Below, one piece after another: positions 17,861-26,592 of a DNA stretch of 64,000 nucleotides. Origin of the DNA: Iamia sp. SCSIO 61187. Lineage in GTDB: Bacteria > Actinomycetota > Acidimicrobiia > Acidimicrobiales > Iamiaceae. A model generated the notes under the pieces. The model was not told where the DNA came from. It searched no databases and saw nothing but the letters and a program-made list of their open reading frames with translations. How positions within the stretch are numbered: the first letter of the stretch is position 1; each line of letters begins with the position of its first letter. The position numbers were made by a program, and so were the translations under genes. The DNA lies in the NCBI RefSeq assembly GCF_019443745.1, contig NZ_CP050948.1:2046001-2110000 (forward strand), read 5' to 3'.

Positions 17861-17908
17861 GTTCTGACACCGCTGCCGGACACCGATGTCGCCTGGCGCG
17901 AACAGAAC
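17861..17908. repeat. 48-nt GTTCTG...CAGAAC hairpin element, left member of an IS-split pair
   Basis: Begins GTTCTG and ends CAGAAC, with internal inverted repeats; identical at 48/48 positions to 19348-19395. Removing the IS and one target duplication places the two copies 70 bp apart, the same period as the pairs at 28834 and 57723. Confidence 0.8.
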
Positions 17909-17932
17909 GACCGTCGAGGCGGCCATCGCCGT

Positions 17933-19340
17933 GATCGTGTCCCCTGGGGTGGTGTAGGTCGGCGGGGTCCACCACTTGGGTGGGCCACCGGCGAGATCCT
18001 CGACGTGTCCTAGCCGGGATACGAACAAGGAGACACCGCCGGTGGCCCTCTCAGAGTCTGACCTGTCCGAGCTGCTCGACGCGTTGCGCGCCGGGGAGCT
18101 GACCGACACCATCCGCACGAGCCTGGAGTGGATCCTCCAGCAGTTGATCGAGGCCGAAGCGACCGCCGTGATAGGCGCCGCGCCCCATGAACGCACCGAC
18201 GCCCGGACCGCGCAGCGCAACGGGCACCGCCCCCGGTTGTTGGCGACCCCGGCCGGTGACGTCGAGCTCAAGATCCCCAAGCTGCGGACTGGGTCGTTCT
18301 TCCCGTCGCTGCTCGAGCGGCGCCGCCGCATCGACCGGGCCCTGTTCGCAGTGGTCATGGAGGCCTGGGTCCACGGCGTCTCGACGCGCAAGGTCGACGA
18401 CCTCGTCGCCGCCCTCGGTGTCAGCTCGGGGATCTCCAAGTCAGAGGTGTCGCGGATCTGCGCCGAGCTCGACCGGGACCTCGAGGCGTTCCGCACCCGC
18501 TCGCTGGGCCATGTCGAGTTCCCGTACGTGTTCGCCGATGCCACCTACGTCAAGGGTCGCATCAACGGCCGCGTCGTGTCCCGAGCCGTGGTGGTCGCCA
18601 CCGGCGTGACCGCCAACGGCGACCGGGAGGTCCTTGGCGTCGAGGTCGGCGACAGTGAGTCCGGGGCCTTCTGGACCGCGTTCTTCAAGGGCCTCCGCGC
18701 CCGGGGCCTGGCCGGGGTGCAGCTGGTGATCTCCGATCACCACCTCGGCCTCAAGGCCGCGATCGAGTCGACCTTCGTGGGCTCGGCGTGGCAGCGCTGC
18801 CGGGTCCACTTCATGCGCAACGTCCTCGCTCGCGTGCCGAAGGCGTCGGTCGAGATGGTCGCCGCCGCCATCCGGACCGTGTTCGCCCAACCCGACGCCG
18901 CCCACGTCCGCGCCCAGCTCGACGAAGTCCAGGCCATGCTTGCCGCCCAGTTCCCCGACGTTGCGGCCCTCCTCGGCGACGCCGCCGAGGACCTGTTGGC
19001 CTTCACCGCCTTCCCCCAGGCGCACTGGCGCAAGATCTGGTCGACGAACCCGCTCGAGCGGCTCAACGGCGAGATCAAGCGTCGCACCAACGTCGTCGGG
19101 ATCTTCCCCAACGACGCATCGGTCGCCCGGCTCATCACCGCCGTGGTCGTCGAGACCCACGACGAATGGGCCGTCGCCGAACGCCGCTACCTCTCAGAAG
19201 CCTCCATGGCCAAGCTCTACGCCACCGCCGACACGACCGATCCCGAGGAGCCGCCCCTGGCCATCACCGCCTGAGCCACACTGATAGCCAGCGTCGAGGA
19301 CCAGACCGACGCCGACCTACACCACCTCGCGGGACGCCAA
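17933..19340 (+). mobile_element. IS256-family insertion sequence (about 1.4 kb)
   Basis: Terminal inverted repeats share a perfect 17-bp core, GGTGGTGTAGGTCGGCG (about 17948-17964), with its complement at 19310-19326, plus imperfect outer parts including GTCCC/GGGAC. The 9-bp sequence CATCGCCGT flanks the element at 17924-17932 and 19341-19349 and is the likely target duplication. One transposase gene fills the interior. The insertion split a tandem pair of 48-nt hairpins. Confidence 0.85.
18042..19274 (+). CDS. IS256-family transposase
   Basis: 410 aa, GTG start at 18042 with AAGGAG about 10 nt upstream. DDE catalytic residues: Asp in FADATYVKGR, Asp in VISDHHLGLKAAI and Glu in NPLERLNGEIKRRT, with the family-typical CRVHFMRNVL segment between. 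Length and motifs are complete, so the enzyme looks functional. It catalyses cut-out/paste-in transposition through a circular intermediate, as known for the family. Confidence 0.96.
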   Translation: MALSESDLSELLDALRAGELTDTIRTSLEWILQQLIEAEATAVIGAAPHERTDARTAQRNGHRPRLLATPAGDVELKIPKLRTGSFFPSLLERRRRIDRALFAVVMEAWVHGVSTRKVDDLVAALGVSSGISKSEVSRICAELDRDLEAFRTRSLGHVEFPYVFADATYVKGRINGRVVSRAVVVATGVTANGDREVLGVEVGDSESGAFWTAFFKGLRARGLAGVQLVISDHHLGLKAAIESTFVGSAWQRCRVHFMRNVLARVPKASVEMVAAAIRTVFAQPDAAHVRAQLDEVQAMLAAQFPDVAALLGDAAEDLLAFTAFPQAHWRKIWSTNPLERLNGEIKRRTNVVGIFPNDASVARLITAVVVETHDEWAVAERRYLSEASMAKLYATADTTDPEEPPLAITA

Positions 19341-19347
19341 CATCGCC

Positions 19348-19395
19348 GTTCTGACACCGCTGCCGGACACCGATGTCGCCTGGCGCGAACAGAAC
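19348..19395. repeat. 48-nt hairpin element, right member of the IS-split pair
   Basis: Identical to 17861-17908. Its first two bases lie in the 9-bp target duplication, showing that the IS landed at the left edge of this unit. Confidence 0.8.
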
Positions 19396-19431
19396 CGAGG
19401 ATGGCGACGGAGGTCGTTCCGACGAGCGTGA

Positions 19432-19490
19432 CCGCACCCTGCCGCCCCCCTGACCACGCATGGTGCCAGGCACCATCCGTGGCGGACCAC
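19432..19490 (+). repeat. 59-bp direct repeat, right copy
   Basis: Exact copy of 17698-17756, including the tail codons of the AAA ATPase, its stop codon and the 29-bp palindrome, but without an ATPase gene before it. It abuts the truncated sigma-factor remnant. Confidence 0.9.
19454..19482. repeat. 29-bp interspersed palindrome (copy 4)
   Basis: Same sequence as the copy at 17720 and part of the duplicated 59-bp block; with it, this copy brackets the IS and hairpin region. Confidence 0.85.
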
Positions 19491-19595
19491 CTGGAGCTCG
19501 TGCTCCGGTTCGCCGTGGCCGACGGGCGCATCGTGGCCTTCGACGTCGTCGCCGACCCCGCCCGGCTCGCGGCCGTGGCCATCGCCGTCCCCTAG
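19491..19595 (+). pseudogene. 3' remnant of an ECF sigma factor (SigJ-like, SnoaL domain end)
   Basis: The 34 codons after the 59-bp repeat read LELVLRFAVADGRIVAFDVVADPARLAAV..., the characteristic end of SnoaL-domain ECF sigma factors (GRI..IDVVADP.RL). All upstream parts (sigma-2, sigma-4) are missing. The stop shares CTAG with the convergent nitroreductase stop. The truncation point coincides with the repeat edge, so the gene was cut during the rearrangement that made the repeat. Confidence 0.62.
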
Positions 19596-20278
19596 CCCCC
19601 CTCACCAGGGTTGGTCGGGGGGAGGAGCGGCGGGCCGTCGATGCGGTCGATGGTGGTGAACTCCTCCACGGCCCGGCGGCGGAGCCGGGTCGGCTGGTGG
19701 ACCGGGGTGCCCAGGCCGAGGAGGGCGACGAGGGCGTGGCCCCGCGGCAGGTGCAGCAGGGCGCCCACCTCGGGCTCGTTGGCGGCCAGGAAGGTCGTGA
19801 GGACGCCGCCGAGGCCCTGGTTGCGGGCGGCCAGCAGGATGTTGTGCACGAAGGGGTAGATCGACGCCCCACCGACCACCGACGGCCGGTCGAGGTCCCG
19901 GTCGGTCACGGCCAGCGTCCGCAGGTCGGCCGACACGACGAGGACCTCGGGGACCGACTCGATGTGCTCGAACATGGCGTGGGGCGGGAGGTCGTCGGGG
20001 ACCTCGACGTCGGGCGGGGCGGGGTCCACCACGCTGAAGGCCCGGTAGCCGGCCGCCTGCTCGGCCAGGTACCGGCGCCAGACGGCGGCGCTCAGGTCGG
20101 CGATCCGCCGGCGGGTCGCCGGGTCGCGCACCACGGTGACGTGCCAGCCCTGCTGGTTGCCGCCGCTGGGGGCGAAGCGGGCGTCGTCGAGGATCCGGTG
20201 CAGGACCGCCGGTGGCACGGGATCGTCCGTGAACGCCCGCACCGCCGCCGTCGTCCGCATCACGTCGCTCAGCTCCAC
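19592..20278 (-). CDS. nitroreductase-family flavoprotein
   Basis: 228 aa, GTG at 20278 giving VELSDVMRTTAAVRAFTDDPVPP, the canonical nitroreductase opening (shown in parts: ELSDVMRTT, RAFTDDP). FMN-binding residues are suggested by APSGGNQQGWHV and NILLAARNQGLGGVLTTF. Likely an FMN-dependent NAD(P)H oxidoreductase of the BluB/NfsB-like superfamily; substrate unknown. The -10-like CATGAT lies 6 nt before the start. Confidence 0.88.
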   Translation of the reverse strand: MELSDVMRTTAAVRAFTDDPVPPAVLHRILDDARFAPSGGNQQGWHVTVVRDPATRRRIADLSAAVWRRYLAEQAAGYRAFSVVDPAPPDVEVPDDLPPHAMFEHIESVPEVLVVSADLRTLAVTDRDLDRPSVVGGASIYPFVHNILLAARNQGLGGVLTTFLAANEPEVGALLHLPRGHALVALLGLGTPVHQPTRLRRRAVEEFTTIDRIDGPPLLPPTNPGEGG

Positions 20279-20292
20279 CGCCCCATCATGGG

Positions 20293-22386
20293 TCAGGGGC
20301 GGCCCAGGCGGGGGAGGACCTCGGGGCCGGGGATCGGCTTGCTGAAGAAGTACCCCTGGGCCCGGCGACAGCCCATCTCGATGGCGGCCCGTCGCTGGGC
20401 GTCGGTCTCGATGCCCTCGGCCAGGGTGTCGACCCCGATGGCCTCGGCCACGGCCACGACGGCCTGGACGATGCTGCGGAGGATCGCCCCCTCCCGGGGG
20501 GTGGCGCCGTCCCGGAGCAGCTGGCCGTCGAACTTGATCTCGTCGACCGGGAACGTGGCCAGCCGGGTCAGCGACGAGTAGCCCGAGCCGAAGTCGTCGA
20601 TGGCGATGCGCACCCCGATCTCCCGGAGCGCGTCGAGCTGGCGCACCGCCTCGCGGTAGCTCCGGGCGATGCTGGTCTCGGTCAGCTCCAGCACCAGCGA
20701 CCCGGCGACGATCCCGGTGGCGTCGATGGTGGCCGCCACGTCCGACACGAGGGTGCCGGTGGTGAAGTGCTCGGCGCTGATGTTGACCCCGACGGCGAGG
20801 TCGAGCCCGACCTGGCGCCACTCCTGGGCCTGACGAGCGGCTTCGTGGAGGGCCCAGCGGCTCATGTCCACGATGAGGCCGGTCTCCTCGGCGGCGGGGA
20901 TGAACGTGGCCGGGGCGAGCAGGCCCCGTCGCGGGTGACGCCAGCGCATGAGGGCCTCGACGCCGTGGACCACGCCGGTCTGAAGGTCGGTGATGGGCTG
21001 GTAGTGCAGCTCCAGCTCGTCGTCCCGCACCGCCCGGCCCAGGCCCTCGACGACCTCGAGGCGGTCGTGGGCCTGCACCCGGAGGTCGGAGGTGAACTCG
21101 TGGCTCCGGTCGCGCCCCGACGCCTTGGCCGCGTACATCGCGGTGTCGGCGTCGCGCAGCACGTCCTCGGGGCGCTCGTGGTCGGCGCCGGCCCGGGCGA
21201 TCCCCACGCTGACCGACAGCGGCAGTCGGAGCCCGGCGACGTCGAAGGGGCCCCGCAGCGCCTGGTGCACGGCGTCGGCGCGGGCGCAGGCGTCGTCAGC
21301 GTCGACGACGAGGACGAACTCGTCGCCACCGAGGCGGGCCAGCAGCTCGTCGTCGATGACGACGGCCCGGAGCTTGGCCGCCACGTCCTGGATGAGCCGG
21401 TCGCCGACGTCGTGGCCGAGGGAGTCGTTGACCGTCTTGAACCCGTCGAGGTCGAGGAACAGCACGGCGAGGGGGCGGGCCACCCGGTCGCGCAGCCGGG
21501 CCTGGAGCTCCTCGATCAGGCGCGTGCGGTTGGGCAGCCCGGTCAGGTCGTCGCGCCGGGCTCGGGCGGCCTCCATGTCAGCGGCGTGGATGCGGTCGGT
21601 CACATCGACGTGGATGACCACGATGTGGTCGGAGCCCTCGACCCGGGTGGCCTGGATCTGGGTCCATCGTGTCGCGCCGTGCTTGGTGTACGAGAGGTCG
21701 TGGGACACCGACCCCCGGGTGCCGGCGACCAGGGCGCGCAGGTCGGCCAGGAGCTGCGACCGGCCTCCGTCGCGCCCCGACGCGATCGTCCCCTCGAGGG
21801 AGGTGAAGTAGTTGGGCTGGGGGCCGGCCACGGCCACCCCCGAGCGGTCCGCCAGGGCGATGGCGTCCCACGCCAGGTTCGTGCGACGCACCGTGCCGTC
21901 GGCGGCGAGGAGCACGGTCGGCAGGGGGAGGGCGTCGAGCACCGACGCCGTCGTGCGGGCCACGTCCTCACGGGCCGCGTCCATGCGGCGGCGCTCCTCG
22001 ACGTCGCGGCAGAACACCACCAGGCCACCGACGTAGGGGAAGAGGCGGACCTCGTACCAGGTGTCCGACGGCGAGTAGTACGTCTCGAAGGTGACCTCCT
22101 CGCCGCTGCGGGTCGCCTCGTCGTACCGGGCTTCGACCTCGCTCTGGTGGAGGGCCGGGAAGGCGGTCCAGATGTCGGTGCCGATCAGCCCCGAGCGGGG
22201 CCGCCGCAGGAGGAGCTCGGCGGCGTCGTTCACGAAGGTGAACCGCCGGTCGTGGTCGACGGCCATCACCGCGTCGCTCGTGACGGACACGGCCAGCTGG
22301 GCCAGCCGGGCCACGTTGACCTGCCCGGTGGCACCGCCCCCGGGGCGCGTCCGAGCCGGCACCGGAGCGGCGTTCCCACGGGACAT
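20293..22386 (-). CDS. PAS-PAS-GGDEF-EAL bifunctional cyclic-di-GMP protein
   Basis: 697 aa, cytosolic (no membrane segment). Two PAS-like domains occupy residues about 25-130 and 150-265. The cyclase motif RLGGDEFVL is intact with DLDGFKTVNDSLGHDVGD before it. The phosphodiesterase domain keeps EALMRWRHP, ELTETS, IDDFGSGYSSLTRL and LAEGIET, so both activities are possible; one usually dominates. It senses a signal through PAS domains and adjusts c-di-GMP. A second c-di-GMP cyclase lies at 61869. Confidence 0.93.
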   Translation of the reverse strand: MSRGNAAPVPARTRPGGGATGQVNVARLAQLAVSVTSDAVMAVDHDRRFTFVNDAAELLLRRPRSGLIGTDIWTAFPALHQSEVEARYDEATRSGEEVTFETYYSPSDTWYEVRLFPYVGGLVVFCRDVEERRRMDAAREDVARTTASVLDALPLPTVLLAADGTVRRTNLAWDAIALADRSGVAVAGPQPNYFTSLEGTIASGRDGGRSQLLADLRALVAGTRGSVSHDLSYTKHGATRWTQIQATRVEGSDHIVVIHVDVTDRIHAADMEAARARRDDLTGLPNRTRLIEELQARLRDRVARPLAVLFLDLDGFKTVNDSLGHDVGDRLIQDVAAKLRAVVIDDELLARLGGDEFVLVVDADDACARADAVHQALRGPFDVAGLRLPLSVSVGIARAGADHERPEDVLRDADTAMYAAKASGRDRSHEFTSDLRVQAHDRLEVVEGLGRAVRDDELELHYQPITDLQTGVVHGVEALMRWRHPRRGLLAPATFIPAAEETGLIVDMSRWALHEAARQAQEWRQVGLDLAVGVNISAEHFTTGTLVSDVAATIDATGIVAGSLVLELTETSIARSYREAVRQLDALREIGVRIAIDDFGSGYSSLTRLATFPVDEIKFDGQLLRDGATPREGAILRSIVQAVVAVAEAIGVDTLAEGIETDAQRRAAIEMGCRRAQGYFFSKPIPGPEVLPRLGRP

Positions 22387-22471
22387 GCGGTGCCCATCGG
22401 CCGCCGGTCCCGGATCGGGAGGGCGTGGGCCTCGCCCGTCCGGGTGGCCGGCGCCTGGTGGCGGACGCCTC

Positions 22472-22891
22472 CTAGTGGGCGTCGGCGCCCGGTTCGACCA
22501 GCTCGACCAGGACGCCTCCGGCGTCGCGGGGGTGGATGAAGTTCACCCGGGAGCCGGCCGTGCCCGTCTTGGGCGTCTCGTACAGCAGGGTGACGCCGCG
22601 GTCGCGGAGCGTGGCGCAGACGTCGTCGATGTCCTCCACGCGGTAGGCCATCTGCTGGATGCCCGGGCCCGAGCGGTCGAGGAACTTGCCGATGGGGGAG
22701 TCCGGTCGCAGCGGCGCCAGGAGCTGGATGCACGAGCCCGAGTCGCCGATGGCGAGCATGGCCTCGCGGACGCCCTGCTCCTCGTTGACCTCCTCGTGCA
22801 CCGAGTGGAGGTCGAACGTCGAGGCGTAGAAGGCCAGGGCCTCGTCGAGGTCGGGCACGGCGATGCCGACGTGGTCCAGGTGGGTGAACAT
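22472..22891 (-). CDS. mce: methylmalonyl-CoA epimerase
   Basis: 139 aa, glyoxalase/VOC fold. LDHVGIAVPDLDEALAFY at the N-terminus, metal-binding His and Glu residues in LDHVGIAV and GVLVELVEP, and FIHPRDAGG are typical of MCEE, which interconverts (2S)- and (2R)-methylmalonyl-CoA between propionyl-CoA carboxylase and mutase. No mutase or carboxylase genes are in this window. Weak -10 (CAGACT) 7 nt upstream suggests leaderless expression. Confidence 0.9.
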   Translation of the reverse strand: MFTHLDHVGIAVPDLDEALAFYASTFDLHSVHEEVNEEQGVREAMLAIGDSGSCIQLLAPLRPDSPIGKFLDRSGPGIQQMAYRVEDIDDVCATLRDRGVTLLYETPKTGTAGSRVNFIHPRDAGGVLVELVEPGADAH

Positions 22892-23101
22892 GGCCCCGAG
22901 TCTGCCCGACCCGCCGGGTCGCCGCGGAGCCGACGCGACAGTGGCCGACGTCACATCGGACGGGCGTCACCCGTAGGGCCGGCGGTGGGGTAGGGTGCAG
23001 GGGTCCGGTGTCCCGCCTGCGGGCGGTGGAGACGGCCAGGTGGTCCCCGATCAGCGTCGCTGGTGCGGGTCGGCCCTCTCCGACACACGGAATCGATGCT
23101 C

Positions 23102-23122
23102 CCCGGGCCGTGTCGGCCCGGG
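23102..23122. promoter_or_regulatory. hairpin in the 5' region of the SNF2 gene
   Basis: CCCGGGCC-GTGTC-GGCCCGGG, an 8-bp perfect stem ending 27 bp before the helicase start. It could be an upstream terminator or a 5' UTR structure. The rest of 22892-23149 holds no convincing gene. Confidence 0.4.
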
Positions 23123-23149
23123 CCCGGCGCTGGGAACGCCGCCACCTGC

Positions 23150-26100
23150 ATGGAAGACGTGACACGAGCCTTCGAGGCGGCCGTCTGGGCCGCCGTCGAG
23201 GGCAGAGCAAGCGACGAGCAGCGAGCGCTGCTGGAGGCCGACCCGGCCGAGCACCTGCGCGTCGTCGAACGGCTCATCGACGACACCGACGACCGCCTCG
23301 ATGCGGCGCGCCAGCTCCGGGGGTCCGAGCGGGCCCTCGTCGTGGCCGACTTCGAGTCCGACCTGGCCCTGCTCGAGTCGACCCACGACCTCATGACCCG
23401 GGCCGCGGTGTCCGCTGCGGCCGGGCTCGTGGCCGACCCCGCCGGCGAGGTGCGGCTCCAGGCGTCCTGGTCGGCGGGCGACATCGTCCTGTGGGCCGGT
23501 GGCCCTGGCGTGGCCCCGGCCGACAACGACGACCTGGCCGACCGCATCGAGGCGACCGGTGCCCCGGCGATGGGCTGGTCGGTCCACCCCGGCGTCCGCC
23601 TCCCCGGCGGGGTGCACGCCGAGGCCCTGTCGATCCCGGTCCACGAGTCGCTGGGCTGGCTCGTCGCCGTCGGCGGCGGCCAGGGCGGCGACGGGCTCGG
23701 CGCCAGCGTCACCTGGCTCGGCCGCGTCGCCATCGAGGCCGTGCGCCTCGTGGCCCAGGGCCGCATCGTGCCCAGCCTCCGCAGCGAGGGCCGCTCGGAC
23801 TCCGACGCCCTCGAGCTCAACGTCCGCTGGGTGCCGGCGGTCGTCGACGAGGGCGAGCTGGCCCGCCTGGCCGACGCCATGCCCGGCCCGGTGATCGCCC
23901 TGGGGAACGCCGAGCCCCGGACCCTGACCCGCAACGTGCTGGCCGCCGTCGTCGACGCCGTGGCCAGCGATGCCGCCGGGCGGCTCGACCTCCCGGCGCC
24001 GCCGCCGGTCGTCCGCAACGCCCTGTCGGTCGCCGAGGCCGTCATCACCCGGCTCGACGGGTCGACCTTCACCGCCCCCGTCGCCGCCGGCGCCGAGGTG
24101 TCCAAGCGCCTCCAGCGCTGGACCAAGGCCGTGGTCAACCCCAACCGGCCCACCCTCGTGGTCGAGCTGGCCCCGCCCGACAAGGGCGACGCCTGGTTCC
24201 TCCGGGTCCTCGGCACCGGCGCCGAGGGCACCCTGCTCGACATCGAGGTCGCCCTCGTCGACGGCAAGGACACCAAGGCCCTGGGTGACGAGCTGGCCCG
24301 GCTCGAGCGGCTCTACGACGTCCTGCTCCGGCCCGGCGGCCGGCGGCGGGGCCAGGTGTACCTGAGCCAGGACGAGGCCTGGGAGCTGATGACGATCACC
24401 GGATCCACCCTCGAGGCCGCCGGCTTCGAGGTCCGGGTCCCCCCGCTGTCGCGCCGCAAGCCCTCGGCCGGGCTGCGCATGTTCACCGAGCCCACCGGCG
24501 ACACCGTCGTCGGGGCCCACCAGCTCAGCAACGTGCGGTGGACCGCCCTGTTCGACGACGTCGAGCTGACCGCCGCCGAGGTCGCCCGGCTCGCCGCCGA
24601 GGCCCGGCCGCTCGTCCGATCCCGAGGCCGCTGGGTCGAGCTCGACCGGGCCGACCTCAAGGAGGCCGCCGCCGCCCTGGCCGAGCGGGCCGACCTGACC
24701 CAGATGACCGGGGCCGAGATCCTCCGGCACTCGGTCGGGCTCGAGGGCACGCCACTGGCCGGCGGGCTCACCGTCGAGGGCAGCAGCTGGGCCTCCGACC
24801 TCCTGGCCAAGGCCTCGGGCGCCGTCATCGACCCGGTCACCCGCCCGCCCGGCTTCGAGGGCGAGCTGCGCAGCTACCAGGCCGAGGCCCTCGGCTGGCT
24901 CGGGTTCCTCGACGCCACCGAATTGGGGGGCTGCCTGGCCCTCGACATGGGGCTGGGCAAGACGCCCACCGTCCTCGCCCACCTGGGCCGCAGCCGGGGC
25001 GACGGCAAGGCGCTGGTCATCGCCCCGCCCGCCGTGGTCGGCAACTGGGCCGCCGAGGCCGCCCGCTTCAGCCCCGAGCTGAACGTCGTCGTCCACCACG
25101 GGGCCGGCCGGGCCGCCGCCGACGAGCTCGACGACGCCTTCGGCCCGGCCGACGTCGTCATCACGACCTACGGCACCGCCGTGCGCGACATCGAGGCCCT
25201 GGCCGCCCGGGAGTGGCGCCGGGTCGTCCTCGACGAGGCCCAGGCCATCAAGAACCACACCAACGAGACGGCCCAGCAGCTGCGACGGCTGCCGGCCCGC
25301 ACCCGGATCGCCCTCACCGGCACGCCGATCGAGAACGGCCTGGGCGACCTGTGGGCGATCCTCGACTTCACCAACCCCGGCCTGGTCGGCGGGCGGGCCG
25401 CCTTCATCGCCCAGCTGTCGGGCGAGGGCGAGGCCGCCCTCCGGGCGCTCAACGGCATCCTCGTGTTCCGCCGGACCAAGTCCGAGCCCGAGGTGGCGGC
25501 CGAGCTGCCGGACCGCATCGACGAGCTCGACCACTGCGCCATGACCCCCGAGCAGATCGGCCTCTACCAGGCGGTGCTCGACGGACTGGTGGCCGACACG
25601 GCCGACCCGCCGCCGGGGGAGGAGCCCAAGCAGGGGGCGATCCTGGCCGCCATCACCGCCCTCAAGCAGATCTGCAACCACCCGGTGAACTACCAGGACG
25701 ACGGCGGCCCGCTGGCCGGCCGCTCGGGCAAGCTGGCCCGCCTGGAGGAGATCGTCGACGCCGTGTTCGCCGCGGGGGAGAAGCTGCTGATCTTCACCCA
25801 CTTCGCCTCGTGGGGCGTCCGCCTGGCCGAGCACCTCACCTCGGTGACCGGGCAGCCCGTCGACTGCTACCACGGCGGCCTGGCCCGGGGCGCCCGCGAC
25901 CGCATGATCGCCGACTTCCAGACCCGCGAGGGCCCCGGCGCCCTCGTCTTGTCACTCAAGGCCGGCGGCACCGGCCTGAACCTCACCGCCGCCAGCCACG
26001 TCGTCCTCTACGACCGGTGGTGGAACCCCGCGGTCGAGGACCAGGCCCGCGACCGCGCCTGGCGCATCGGCCAGACCCGCACCGTCATCTCGCACCGACT

Positions 26101-26311
26101 GGTGTGCCCCGGCACCGTCGACGAGCGCGTCGAGGAGGTCGTGGCCGGCAAGCGCCACATCGCCGACCTGGTCCTGCCCAAGTCCAGCTCGCTGGCGGAC
26201 CTCGACGCCGACCAGCTGCGCGTCGCCCTCGGCCTGCGGCCCGACTCGCTGCTCACCGAGGACGAGGCCGCCGACGAGACCGGCCGCACCGTCGAGGAGG
26301 TCACGTCGTGA
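23150..26311 (+). CDS. SNF2-family DEAD/DEAH-box helicase (HepA/RapA-like)
   Basis: 1053 aa from the ATG at 23150. Residues 1-560 are the bacterial SNF2-associated N-terminal region. The motor follows: motif I LDMGLGKTPT (about residue 600), DEAQ motif II (VLDEAQAIKNH), motif III LTGTPIENGL, then helicase C domain with LVLSLKAGGTGLNL and RDRAWRIGQTR. It probably remodels DNA-protein or RNA polymerase complexes by translocating on duplex DNA. The last codon overlaps a small downstream gene (GTGA). Confidence 0.93.
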   Translation: MEDVTRAFEAAVWAAVEGRASDEQRALLEADPAEHLRVVERLIDDTDDRLDAARQLRGSERALVVADFESDLALLESTHDLMTRAAVSAAAGLVADPAGEVRLQASWSAGDIVLWAGGPGVAPADNDDLADRIEATGAPAMGWSVHPGVRLPGGVHAEALSIPVHESLGWLVAVGGGQGGDGLGASVTWLGRVAIEAVRLVAQGRIVPSLRSEGRSDSDALELNVRWVPAVVDEGELARLADAMPGPVIALGNAEPRTLTRNVLAAVVDAVASDAAGRLDLPAPPPVVRNALSVAEAVITRLDGSTFTAPVAAGAEVSKRLQRWTKAVVNPNRPTLVVELAPPDKGDAWFLRVLGTGAEGTLLDIEVALVDGKDTKALGDELARLERLYDVLLRPGGRRRGQVYLSQDEAWELMTITGSTLEAAGFEVRVPPLSRRKPSAGLRMFTEPTGDTVVGAHQLSNVRWTALFDDVELTAAEVARLAAEARPLVRSRGRWVELDRADLKEAAAALAERADLTQMTGAEILRHSVGLEGTPLAGGLTVEGSSWASDLLAKASGAVIDPVTRPPGFEGELRSYQAEALGWLGFLDATELGGCLALDMGLGKTPTVLAHLGRSRGDGKALVIAPPAVVGNWAAEAARFSPELNVVVHHGAGRAAADELDDAFGPADVVITTYGTAVRDIEALAAREWRRVVLDEAQAIKNHTNETAQQLRRLPARTRIALTGTPIENGLGDLWAILDFTNPGLVGGRAAFIAQLSGEGEAALRALNGILVFRRTKSEPEVAAELPDRIDELDHCAMTPEQIGLYQAVLDGLVADTADPPPGEEPKQGAILAAITALKQICNHPVNYQDDGGPLAGRSGKLARLEEIVDAVFAAGEKLLIFTHFASWGVRLAEHLTSVTGQPVDCYHGGLARGARDRMIADFQTREGPGALVLSLKAGGTGLNLTAASHVVLYDRWWNPAVEDQARDRAWRIGQTRTVISHRLVCPGTVDERVEEVVAGKRHIADLVLPKSSSLADLDADQLRVALGLRPDSLLTEDEAADETGRTVEEVTS

Positions 26312-26586
26312 GCCAGTCGAAGCAGAGCCGGCGGCGTCGGGGCAAGAAGCCCAAGGCGGTCGACCTCTGGAAGCCGGTCCCGCCGCTCGACCCGCCGGCG
26401 CCGATCACCCGGGCCGAGGACGCCACCGCCGTGCTCGCCTCGCTGGGCGACCCTCCCCTCAAGGGCCAGGGCGACCTGGCCAAGCGCCACCTGTACCTGG
26501 TGGTCGAGTCGGCCGCGAACCTGGCGATGGGGCTGGCCACCCTGGCTGGCGCGGTGGACACCGACGACGACGCGTCGTCGTCCTAG
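26308..26586 (+). CDS. small protein coupled to the SNF2 helicase
   Basis: 92 aa, GTG start overlapping the helicase stop. The N-terminus is very basic (SKQSRRRRGKKPK), followed by a Pro-rich stretch and a helical region (KGQGDLAKRHLYLVVESAANLAMGLATLAG, given here as the segment about residues 52-80). No family recognised. The basic tail suggests nucleic-acid contact or helicase partnering; this is inference from the coupling. Confidence 0.75.
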   Translation: MSQSKQSRRRRGKKPKAVDLWKPVPPLDPPAPITRAEDATAVLASLGDPPLKGQGDLAKRHLYLVVESAANLAMGLATLAGAVDTDDDASSS

Positions 26587-26592
26587 CCCCGC

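Noticed and set aside
17757-17932. Possible small gene between the ATPase and the IS
   Set aside because: All frames are short and without start or ribosome site; the region is explained by a partial palindrome, the hairpin unit and the IS target site.
14144-18544. Very long open frame on the minus strand across the ilvD and ATPase region
   Set aside because: It is antisense to ilvD, the AAA ATPase and the transposase, all with clear motifs; its translation is low-complexity and reflects high GC, not a gene.
23063-23149. Upstream extension of the SNF2 helicase frame
   Set aside because: The extra codons run through a strong GC hairpin and have no plausible start context; homology-like sequence begins at the ATG at 23150.
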